Positions 12,714 through 19,010 of a DNA stretch of 19,010 nt are shown piece after piece (position 1 is the stretch's first letter; each line of letters opens with the position of its first letter). Source of the DNA: Flavobacterium psychrophilum. GTDB lineage: Bacteria; Bacteroidota; Bacteroidia; Flavobacteriales; Flavobacteriaceae. Below the pieces are notes generated by a model, which had not been told where the DNA came from, made no database searches, and saw only the letters and a list, made by a program, of their open reading frames with translations. Made by a program: the position numbers and the translations under genes. Location: NCBI GenBank assembly GCA_945905915.1, contig CAMDQL010000030.1, positions 1 to 19,010 on the forward strand, given 5' to 3'.

Positions 12714-13535
12714 TTATTGAACGATATAACTTTTTTTATCTGTTTCGGAAACACTAAAATAGCCTAATGCAAAGTTATTAAAATTCGTTTGATTGATGAT
12801 ATTTCCTCTCACTGTTGCTGGCGGTGTTTGAAACGGACTGCCACCATTTGTTCCGGCGATGCCTAATAATACATTCATGTAATTGTAATATCGTTCTGAA
12901 ATTCCTTGTAACGTAAAATGTATTTGATCATTAGTTTTTAAATCTTCATCGGAATACAAACCAAACATTTGATTACCTTGAAAAAAATCATCGTCAATTA
13001 CATCATATTCTGGGAGCAATCTTAATGAGGTATTAAATTGAGTTAAGTAAAAATTATTAACGATTGCAGTGTCCTGAAAAAAGAATTTCACTTCAATTTC
13101 GCTACCCGTAAATCCACCTTCATTATCTTGTTCAATAGAATCGATTGTAGGAACGGCAATTAGCTTTTCTGAAGCGGTATACGTTTGTCCATTATAAATA
13201 ACTGTTAATATGTAGTTACGATTAATTACTGGGATAAAATTGGTGCAAATATAATTTCCTGTTCCGGGAGTTTCAATAAAATCAAATTGATTTGCATTTT
13301 CATCTCTAACAAATACGACAGCACCAGACGCCACAGGAATAGTAGTAGCATAAAAATCGGTGGTTGTGGTTAATTTAATGGTTTGCGCATTTCCAGTGGT
13401 GCCTTTTTCCCACTTGAGTGAAGCATCTATGACTAATTTTGCAGGAGCAGTATCTAGTTCAATATTTACCACGTCTTCACAAGAAGTTAAAAATAAGGTA
13501 AATGCAATAATTATTATTTTATAAGTAGTTTTCAT
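12714..13535 (-). CDS. DUF4249 family outer-membrane lipoprotein
   Basis: A 273-residue lipoprotein with signal MKTTYKIIIIAFTLFLTSC; the lipid would be on Cys19. The next residues (EDVVNIEL) are acidic, as in surface-exported lipoproteins of this phylum. The body is beta-rich and matches DUF4249, a family found almost only beside TonB-dependent receptors, where it probably acts as an accessory surface protein. The ATG at 13535 is chosen because it gives a classic lipoprotein signal and lies four bases after the receptor stop. The frame stays open upstream to 13691, but that part overlaps receptor coding sequence. Thiamine pyrophosphokinase follows after 18 bp. The ligand cannot be read from the sequence. 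Confidence 0.88.
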   Translation of the reverse strand: MKTTYKIIIIAFTLFLTSCEDVVNIELDTAPAKLVIDASLKWEKGTTGNAQTIKLTTTTDFYATTIPVASGAVVFVRDENANQFDFIETPGTGNYICTNFIPVINRNYILTVIYNGQTYTASEKLIAVPTIDSIEQDNEGGFTGSEIEVKFFFQDTAIVNNFYLTQFNTSLRLLPEYDVIDDDFFQGNQMFGLYSDEDLKTNDQIHFTLQGISERYYNYMNVLLGIAGTNGGSPFQTPPATVRGNIINQTNFNNFALGYFSVSETDKKSYIVQ

Positions 13536-13539
13536 AAGT

Positions 13540-15909
13540 TTAAAATTTAAAGTTATAAGTAACACTTGGTACAATTCCAAAAATAGACAGTCTAACCGCT
13601 TCATTATTACCAGAATCTTGATTTTGTCTAAAACTAATTGAGGCAGCATTTTTACGGCTGTATAGATTATAAATTCCGAAAACCCATTCACCTTGCCAGT
13701 TACGATTTTTGTTTTTTGAAGGAATTAGTGTTGCAGAAATATCTAAACGATGATACGTAGGAAGTCTATCTTCATTTCGTAAGCCATAAGTAGGAATTGA
13801 AATCCCTTGATATTGATATTGACCGTTTGGATAGGTTACAGGTTGCCCTGATTGTAGTGTAAAAATACTGCTAAAACTCCATTTTTCATTTAATTTATAC
13901 ATTCCAGTGATGGATAAATTGTGAAGTTTATCCCAACCTGTTTTGTACCAAGCACCATTGTTAATTCCTGTTTCAATGCTATTTCTTCCAGGGGTTTGCT
14001 GTTCAGAACGTGATAAGGTATAAGAAGCCCAACCATTTAATCGGCCTTCATTTTTACGAAATAAAACTTCTAGACCATACGCTCTTGCGTTACCATTTAA
14101 AACCACTTGTTCTATAGCGTTATTTGCTATCAAATCAGCTCCATCAATGTAATCTAATCTGTTTTTTATTTTTTTATAAAATGATTCGACTTCCAAAGTA
14201 TATTTTCCGTTGTTTAATTCAGAAAAATATCCAATGGCAATTTGATCTAAAATTTGAGGTTTTAAGAACTGGTCACTTGGTGTCCAAACATCCAAAGGAG
14301 CAGGGGATTGCGTGTTTGAAATTAAATGCAAATACTGCGTCATTCTGTTATAACTCATTTTTATCGATTGCGCATCATTTAAAAGGTAAGCTATTGAAAA
14401 CCTGGGTTCAAGATTATTAAATTTTGCAATAGTTTCATTACGTCCATAATCTACTGTTCCATTAGGTGTGGCTTTTTCATAAATTTGTTGTTCCGAATTA
14501 AAAACTACCGCTTGATTATTGGCATAGGTATTCATTTTTTGATTTCCTAATCGATAAAATAAGCTGTAACGCAATCCGTAATTAATTGATATCTTATCTG
14601 AAAGTTGTTGTTCAACATCTACATATAATGCAGGTTCAAAAGCATATTTTTTATCTAATTGTTTAGGATTTATTCCTGAAGCGCTATTAATTGGTTCGAT
14701 TTTTCCTGGGTTAAAATCATAATAAATTGCATTGACACCATAAAAGAGTTTTGTTTTATCGTTTAGGTAATGCTTAAAGTCATATTTAAAATTATAATTT
14801 TTGATGCCACTATCCCAATTGAATCCAACGAAATCAATTGTCAATCCGTAGTAATAATCACTGTAAATCATTGAAAAGTTTGAAAATAATTTGTCATTGA
14901 ATAAATGATTCCAGCGTAAGTTGAATACAGTGTTTCCGTAAGTATTAACAAAGCTATTGTTGAGACTAAAAACATCGCGACCGAAATAACCAGAAAGGTA
15001 TAAATTATTATTTTCGTTCAGCTTGTAACTTAATTTTGTGTTCAAGTCATAAAAATAGGCGGAATTTTTATTATCGGTTAATTTTAAGAACAAATGGGCA
15101 TACGAACTTCTTCCTGCAACTAAAAAGGAGCCTTTTTCTTTCACTAAAGGGCCTTCAGCCATAATTCTACTCGAAATAAGCCCTATTCCTCCCGATAAAT
15201 GAAATGCTTTGCTATTTCCTTCTTTTTGATAAATATCAAGAACTGAGGCAACTCTTCCTCCAAACCTGGAAGGAATGCCGCCTTTATACAATTTTAAATC
15301 CTTTATTGCATCGGCATTGAAAACGGAGAAAAAACCGAATAAATGAGACGAATTATAAACGGTTGCTTCGTCTAAAAGGATTAAGTTTTGATCAGCAGCA
15401 CCTCCGCGCACATTGAATCCCGACTGACCTTCGCCAGCATTTGTAACTCCAGGCAACGTGGTAATTGATTTTAAAATATCGATTTCTCCTAAAATAGCGG
15501 GCATTTTTTTAATAGTACTTATGGCTATTTTATTCACGCTCATTTCAGGCTTGCTAATAATCGTTCGATACGGATTTTTATTTACAATTACAGCATCTAA
15601 TTCTTTTGCATCTGCTTTGATATCAAAGGTTAATTTTCTGTTTTCTTGAATTGAAATTTCTACTATTTTAGTCTCATATCCAATGGTGTTGATTACAACT
15701 GAATAAGTTCCTTTGGGAATAGTAAGCGAATAAAATCCATATTCATTTGTGATGGTGCTTATTTTTAGCACGGGTATTTCTATAACAACACCTATAAGTG
15801 ATTCATTGTTATTACTATCAATTACAGTTCCACTCAAGGTTACTTTATCTTGCGAATATCCCAAAAAGGAATGGAAGATTAAATAGAAAAAAAGGATTTG
15901 TTTTTTCAT
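13540..15909 (-). CDS. TonB-dependent outer-membrane receptor
   Basis: A 789-residue outer-membrane transporter powered by TonB. It has a signal peptide (1-20, cleavage after GYSQ), a carboxypeptidase-regulatory-like beta domain (about 22-105: SGTVIDSNNNESLIGVVIEI), a plug (about 118-222, with GQSGFNVRGGAADQNLILLD and GGIPSRFGGRVASVLDI), and then a 22-strand-type barrel ending in the aromatic F-K-F. There is no N-terminal STN domain, so signalling to an anti-sigma factor is not expected. The ligand is unknown. It heads a run with the DUF4249 lipoprotein (four-base gap) and thiamine pyrophosphokinase. The 127-bp upstream gap has no riboswitch or clear Fur-like palindrome; CAAATTTG is the nearest to a -7 element. 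Confidence 0.93.
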   Translation of the reverse strand: MKKQILFFYLIFHSFLGYSQDKVTLSGTVIDSNNNESLIGVVIEIPVLKISTITNEYGFYSLTIPKGTYSVVINTIGYETKIVEISIQENRKLTFDIKADAKELDAVIVNKNPYRTIISKPEMSVNKIAISTIKKMPAILGEIDILKSITTLPGVTNAGEGQSGFNVRGGAADQNLILLDEATVYNSSHLFGFFSVFNADAIKDLKLYKGGIPSRFGGRVASVLDIYQKEGNSKAFHLSGGIGLISSRIMAEGPLVKEKGSFLVAGRSSYAHLFLKLTDNKNSAYFYDLNTKLSYKLNENNNLYLSGYFGRDVFSLNNSFVNTYGNTVFNLRWNHLFNDKLFSNFSMIYSDYYYGLTIDFVGFNWDSGIKNYNFKYDFKHYLNDKTKLFYGVNAIYYDFNPGKIEPINSASGINPKQLDKKYAFEPALYVDVEQQLSDKISINYGLRYSLFYRLGNQKMNTYANNQAVVFNSEQQIYEKATPNGTVDYGRNETIAKFNNLEPRFSIAYLLNDAQSIKMSYNRMTQYLHLISNTQSPAPLDVWTPSDQFLKPQILDQIAIGYFSELNNGKYTLEVESFYKKIKNRLDYIDGADLIANNAIEQVVLNGNARAYGLEVLFRKNEGRLNGWASYTLSRSEQQTPGRNSIETGINNGAWYKTGWDKLHNLSITGMYKLNEKWSFSSIFTLQSGQPVTYPNGQYQYQGISIPTYGLRNEDRLPTYHRLDISATLIPSKNKNRNWQGEWVFGIYNLYSRKNAASISFRQNQDSGNNEAVRLSIFGIVPSVTYNFKF

Positions 15910-16020
15910 AATTTAGGCATGAATTTTGAGCTACAAATTTGGGAATTAAAGTTGGCAAATGTTTTAAAACTTATGTTAATTTATGTTTAAAACTCAATTT
16001 ATAGTTTAATTTTACAATTT

Positions 16021-16027
16021 AAAGGAG
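16021..16027 (+). promoter_or_regulatory. Strong Shine-Dalgarno sequence
   Basis: AAAGGAG lies nine bases before the ATG at 16037 and matches the anti-Shine-Dalgarno end of 16S rRNA well. Bacteroidota genes seldom use this signal and the other genes I checked here lack it. It fixes the start of the secreted-protein gene. Confidence 0.7.
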
Positions 16028-16036
16028 TTATTTTTT

Positions 16037-16699
16037 ATGCGTTTTACAATTTTAATAGCATTTTTGTTTTTTTCTGGCTGTATTTGGGCACAGAAAGACA
16101 CACCATTTATGTCGCCAAAAATTAAATTAAATTGGGATGTTTCAGTTAAAACGGAAATCAAATCAAAAGCTATTACAATGCCTTTTAAAAGTGTGTTAGA
16201 TAAAGATGATTCTTATTTAAAGCGGTATTCCATTTTAAAGAAGGATAATGGTCAGGAAAGTGTTTTGGTGGAAAAAACAAAATTTAAAAATCCGGGTGAA
16301 GATTTAAAAAATAAGTTAAATAATAGAGATAAAGCCATTCAGCCTGAATACAGAAGTAATCAATTTTTAGGAGAATTTAAAAGTAAAACAAAGTATGTAA
16401 AAATCGTTTGCCGTGATCATGAATATCCAGATGGAGATCGCGTTAAATTATTATTAAACGATAAAACGGTAATTACAGAAATTTTATTAGAAGCTACAGT
16501 TAAAGAATATTACATCGACATAACCAATGGATTTAATAAATTAGATTTTGAAGCATTGAATCAAGGCACATCTGGACCCAATACAGCAGCTTTTAGTGTC
16601 TATGATGATTCAGGAAATTTAATTACTTCAAATGAATGGAATTTAACAACCGGAATTAAAGCCACAATTGTAGTGGTTCGAGAAGAAGATAAAAAATAA
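16037..16699 (+). CDS. Secreted protein of unknown function
   Basis: A 220-residue exported protein. The signal peptide MRFTILIAFLFFSGCIWAQ has a type I cleavage site after AQ, a common end in this phylum. Cys15 sits in FSGC, but the lipobox is poor. The mature N-terminal part (20-115) is Lys-rich and hydrophilic, with no recognisable domain. The C-terminal part (about 118-215: KYVKIVCRDHEYPDGDRVKL, YYIDITNGFNKLDFEA, TAAFSVYDDSGNLI, KATIVVVRE) alternates polar and hydrophobic residues like a beta-sandwich. I do not recognise the family for certain; I recall similar secreted proteins in Flavobacteriaceae. A strong AAAGGAG precedes it. It is divergent from the TonB receptor gene and ends at a terminator shared with icd. 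Confidence 0.8.
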   Translation: MRFTILIAFLFFSGCIWAQKDTPFMSPKIKLNWDVSVKTEIKSKAITMPFKSVLDKDDSYLKRYSILKKDNGQESVLVEKTKFKNPGEDLKNKLNNRDKAIQPEYRSNQFLGEFKSKTKYVKIVCRDHEYPDGDRVKLLLNDKTVITEILLEATVKEYYIDITNGFNKLDFEALNQGTSGPNTAAFSVYDDSGNLITSNEWNLTTGIKATIVVVREEDKK

Positions 16700-16703
16700 G
16701 CAT

Positions 16704-16735
16704 AAAAAAAGCGTTTCAATTGAAACGCTTTTTTT
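16704..16735. terminator. Perfect palindromic bidirectional terminator
   Basis: AAAAAAAGCGTTTCA (16704-16718) and its exact complement TGAAACGCTTTTTTT (16721-16735) form a fully symmetric hairpin. It lies between the convergent stops of the secreted-protein gene and icd, so it serves both. Confidence 0.93.
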
Positions 16736-16752
16736 ATATAAAAATTTAGATT

Positions 16753-17976
16753 TTAGCCTAATTTCTGATCTAAATTTACTTTTAACGTTTGAAGGAAGTC
16801 TTCAGTAGTTAAATAATCAGCATCGGTTAAACCTTCTGGTTTAACTAACATTGCTAAATCTTTAGTCATTTTTCCACTTTCAACCGTTTCAATACACACT
16901 TGTTCTAATGTATGACAGAAGGTAATTAATTCTTGATTTCCGTCTAATTTACCTCTGTGTTCTAATCCTCTTGTCCATGCAAAAATTGAAGCAATTGGAT
17001 TGGTTGATGTTTTCTTTCCTTGTTGGTGTTGGCGGTAATGACGTGTTACGGTTCCGTGAGCTGCTTCTGCTTCAACTGTTTTTCCATCAGGAGTAACTAA
17101 AACAGAAGTCATTAGTCCTAACGAACCAAATCCTTGTGCTACGGTATCCGATTGAACGTCTCCGTCATAATTTTTACAAGCCCAAACAAATCCACCGTTC
17201 CATTTCATACATGAAGCAACCATATCGTCGATAAGTCTGTGTTCATAAATTATTCCATTCGCATCAAAATCAGCTTTATAATGTTGTTGGAATACTTCTT
17301 CAAAAATATCTTTAAATCTTCCGTCATAAGCTTTCAAAATGGTATTCTTAGTAGAAAGATATAAAGGCCATTTTTTTGTTAATGCCATTTGGAAAGAAGA
17401 ATGCGCAAATCCATAAATACTTTCGTCAGTATTATACATCGACATGGCTACTCCATCACCTTTAAAATCATACACATTCCAAGTTGTAGTTTCACCAGCT
17501 TCATTGGTAAACGACATGGTTAAAGTTCCTTTTCCTTTGATTACTTTATCGGTAGCTTTGTATTGATCTCCAAAAGCATGACGTCCTATAACGATTGGTT
17601 TTGTCCAACCTTGAACATAACGTGGTACATTACTCATAATGATTGGTTCACGAAAAACGGTGCCACCTACAATGTTACGAATTGTGCCATTTGGTGATTT
17701 CCACATTTCAGAAAGATTGAATTCTTTCACACGTTCTTCGTCAGGAGTAATAGTTGCACATTTAATCCCTACGTTATATTTTTTTATAGCTTCCGCAGAA
17801 TCTATCGTAATTTGGTCTTTGGTGGCTTCTCTGCTTTCGATACCTAAATCATAGTATTTAATATCTAAATCTAAATAAGGAAGAATTAATTGCTCCTTAA
17901 TAAAACTCCAAATGATTCGAGTCATTTCATCGCCATCCAATTCAACTACTGGATTAGCTACTTTAATCTTTGCCAT
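16753..17976 (-). CDS. icd: NADP-dependent isocitrate dehydrogenase, eukaryote-type
   Basis: The enzyme oxidises isocitrate to 2-oxoglutarate in the TCA cycle and makes NADPH. The 407-residue protein belongs to the homodimeric eukaryote-like subfamily, not to the E. coli type. Its residues line up with human IDH1 without shift through the first domain: T77, S94 and R100 in [11 protein letters not shown]109 in GGTVFRE, and R132 and Y139 in [43 protein letters not shown] and [14 protein letters not shown] (NADP-binding region) are intact. A good promoter lies upstream with a leader of about 75 bases, so it is transcribed apart from the fumarylacetoacetase gene. A shared terminator follows. Confidence 0.97.
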   Translation of the reverse strand: MAKIKVANPVVELDGDEMTRIIWSFIKEQLILPYLDLDIKYYDLGIESREATKDQITIDSAEAIKKYNVGIKCATITPDEERVKEFNLSEMWKSPNGTIRNIVGGTVFREPIIMSNVPRYVQGWTKPIVIGRHAFGDQYKATDKVIKGKGTLTMSFTNEAGETTTWNVYDFKGDGVAMSMYNTDESIYGFAHSSFQMALTKKWPLYLSTKNTILKAYDGRFKDIFEEVFQQHYKADFDANGIIYEHRLIDDMVASCMKWNGGFVWACKNYDGDVQSDTVAQGFGSLGLMTSVLVTPDGKTVEAEAAHGTVTRHYRQHQQGKKTSTNPIASIFAWTRGLEHRGKLDGNQELITFCHTLEQVCIETVESGKMTKDLAMLVKPEGLTDADYLTTEDFLQTLKVNLDQKLG

Positions 17977-18054
17977 ATTGTTAGGTTTAATTTCGGGTGT
18001 TCCATTTAATTTGGCTTCGCCTAGGGTATTATTTTGTTTGTTATTTTGCGGTCA

Positions 18055-18087
18055 CAAATATAATAAAATACGCTCAATTGTTAGCAA
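18055..18087 (-). promoter_or_regulatory. icd promoter (TTG-N22-TATATTTG)
   Basis: On the minus strand TTG (18087-18085, in GTTTTGC) is followed after 22 bp by TATATTTG (18062-18055), both matching the Bacteroidota consensus. The -7 element ends 78 bp before the ATG, so the leader is longer than for most genes here. I see no obvious hairpin or binding site in the leader. Confidence 0.75.
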
Positions 18088-18171
18088 AACTAAACCGAAA
18101 TCGTTTGAATTATTAATTTAATATTTTTTGACCTTAAAATTGTTAAAAAGATATTTTTATAGGCAATTTTA

Positions 18172-19010
18172 TTAGAACTTCAAATTAATGGCAGGCAATA
18201 ATTTACTGCTGACTTCACCAAATCCAATTCTAACTTGATTATCTTGACAATACCCACGTACAATAACTGTATCGTTGTCATTAATGAATTTACGTTCGCT
18301 TCCATCATTCATTTTAATTGGATTTTGTCCGCCCCAAGTTAGTTCTAGCATCGAGCCAAATGAATCTTCGGTAGGACCAGAAATCGTTCCACTTCCCATC
18401 ATGTCACCCGAATTAATTCTACAACCATTAATAGTATGGTGTGCCAATTGCTGACTCATCGTCCAATACATATATTTAAAATTTGTATTAGAAACAACAG
18501 TTTCAACTGCATTTTCGGGTTTAATGGCTACTTGCAAGTTAATATCGTAAGCATGGTTTCCTGTTTGTTGTAAATAAGGTAATGGTTTCGGATTTTGTTC
18601 TGGTGAGGCACAACGAAAAGGTTCCAAAGCATCTAAAGTAACAATCCAAGGTGAAATGGAAGAAGCAAAATTTTTGGCTAAAAACGGACCAAGTGGAACA
18701 TATTCCCATTTTTGAATATCTCTTGCTGACCAATCGTTAAACAAAACCATTCCGAAAATACATTCTTCAGCATCTTTAACTGAAACAGGTTCTCCCATAA
18801 TGTTTGCATCAGTAGTAATAAATGCAGTTTCTAATTCAAAATCTACTAGTTTTGAAGGTCCAAAAACAGGTTGTGTTTCACCGCTAGATAAGGTTTGTCC
18901 ATAAGGTCTATGAACTGAAATCCCACTAGGAACAATTGTTGAACTTCTTCCATGATAGGCAACCGGGATGTGTAACCAGTTTGGCAATAAAGCGTTCTCT
19001 GGATCACGGA
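18172..19010 (-). CDS. Fumarylacetoacetase (5' part outside the window)
   Basis: The enzyme hydrolyses fumarylacetoacetate to fumarate and acetoacetate, the last step of tyrosine breakdown. About 280 C-terminal residues are present. The frame stays open to the right edge (…RDPENALLPNWLHIP), so the TTG at 18987 is not the start; about 140-150 N-terminal residues lie outside. Visible motifs are YHGRSSTIV, the acidic metal ligands in VDFELETAF, FNDWSARDIQKWEYVPLGPF with its conserved Asp, LAKNF with the conserved Lys, and INSGDMMGSGTISGP. The catalytic histidine near the N-terminus cannot be checked. The 195-bp gap before icd and the icd promoter in it indicate separate transcripts. Confidence 0.96.
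   Translation of the reverse strand, partial: RDPENALLPNWLHIPVAYHGRSSTIVPSGISVHRPYGQTLSSGETQPVFGPSKLVDFELETAFITTDANIMGEPVSVKDAEECIFGMVLFNDWSARDIQKWEYVPLGPFLAKNFASSISPWIVTLDALEPFRCASPEQNPKPLPYLQQTGNHAYDINLQVAIKPENAVETVVSNTNFKYMYWTMSQQLAHHTINGCRINSGDMMGSGTISGPTEDSFGSMLELTWGGQNPIKMNDGSERKFINDNDTVIVRGYCQDNQVRIGFGEVSSKLLPAINLKF

Noticed and set aside
13536..13691. Upstream extension of the DUF4249 gene by 52 codons
   Set aside because: It overlaps receptor coding sequence and would bury the lipoprotein signal. The ATG at 13535 gives a classic signal peptide.
14124..14420. A 98-codon plus-strand frame inside the TonB receptor gene
   Set aside because: Antisense to a clear receptor barrel, with no family resemblance, promoter or ribosome signal.
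15910..16036. A TPP riboswitch ahead of the TonB receptor, expected if the cluster is for thiamine
   Set aside because: None of the conserved THI-box words (CTGAGA, ACCCTT, GAACCTGATC) occurs on the minus strand of this gap.
17912..18121. A 69-codon plus-strand frame across the icd start and its promoter
   Set aside because: It overlaps the icd promoter and N-terminus in antisense and has no recognisable protein features.
18987..18987. TTG at 18987 as the start of fumarylacetoacetase
   Set aside because: The frame continues to the window edge with family-typical residues (RDPENAL), so the true start is outside.

Overview
The window is AT-rich DNA from a Bacteroidota chromosome, most likely Flavobacterium or a close relative in the Flavobacteriaceae. 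The evidence is the 5S rRNA sequence, repeated matches to the phylum's -7 promoter element (TAnnTTTG), the almost complete lack of Shine-Dalgarno sequences, a TonB receptor paired with a DUF4249 lipoprotein, and several families typical of the group (DUF3810, DUF4268, the DUF1456 half-protein). Nearly everything is core chromosome. I found no phage, insertion sequence, CRISPR array or recognisable defence system.

Layout. Positions 1-505 hold the end of an rRNA operon: the 23S 3' end, a spacer with hairpins, 5S and two terminator hairpins around a short GC-rich island. From 609 to 1857, minus-strand genes encode a glycine-zipper miniprotein, a lipoprotein MsrB and a DUF4268 protein. Plus-strand genes for a NudL-type Nudix hydrolase and a PlsC-like acyltransferase follow. 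They end at a terminator shared with a minus-strand block: a DUF3810 membrane protein with an HExxH motif, an ECF sigma factor, and a four-helix membrane protein two bases behind the sigma gene. Divergent from that block is pepD (Xaa-His dipeptidase). Then come a DUF1456 protein, a TerB-like protein and a DMP19-like acidic protein.

From 8985 to 15909 all genes are on the minus strand. Read in transcription order they are a TonB-dependent receptor, a DUF4249 lipoprotein, thiamine pyrophosphokinase (these three almost touching), rlmF with its own promoter, and uvrB. A plus-strand secreted protein of unknown function, with an unusual strong Shine-Dalgarno, diverges from the receptor gene. It meets icd (eukaryote-type NADP isocitrate dehydrogenase) at a perfect palindromic terminator. 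The window ends inside fumarylacetoacetase, the last enzyme of tyrosine breakdown.

The parts most worth a second look are the DUF3810 / ECF sigma / four-helix membrane cluster, the receptor-lipoprotein-TPK cluster, the acyltransferase with altered HX4D and FPEGT motifs, the Asp-to-Glu change at a metal ligand of PepD, and a 14-bp-period repeat overlapping the end of uvrB.
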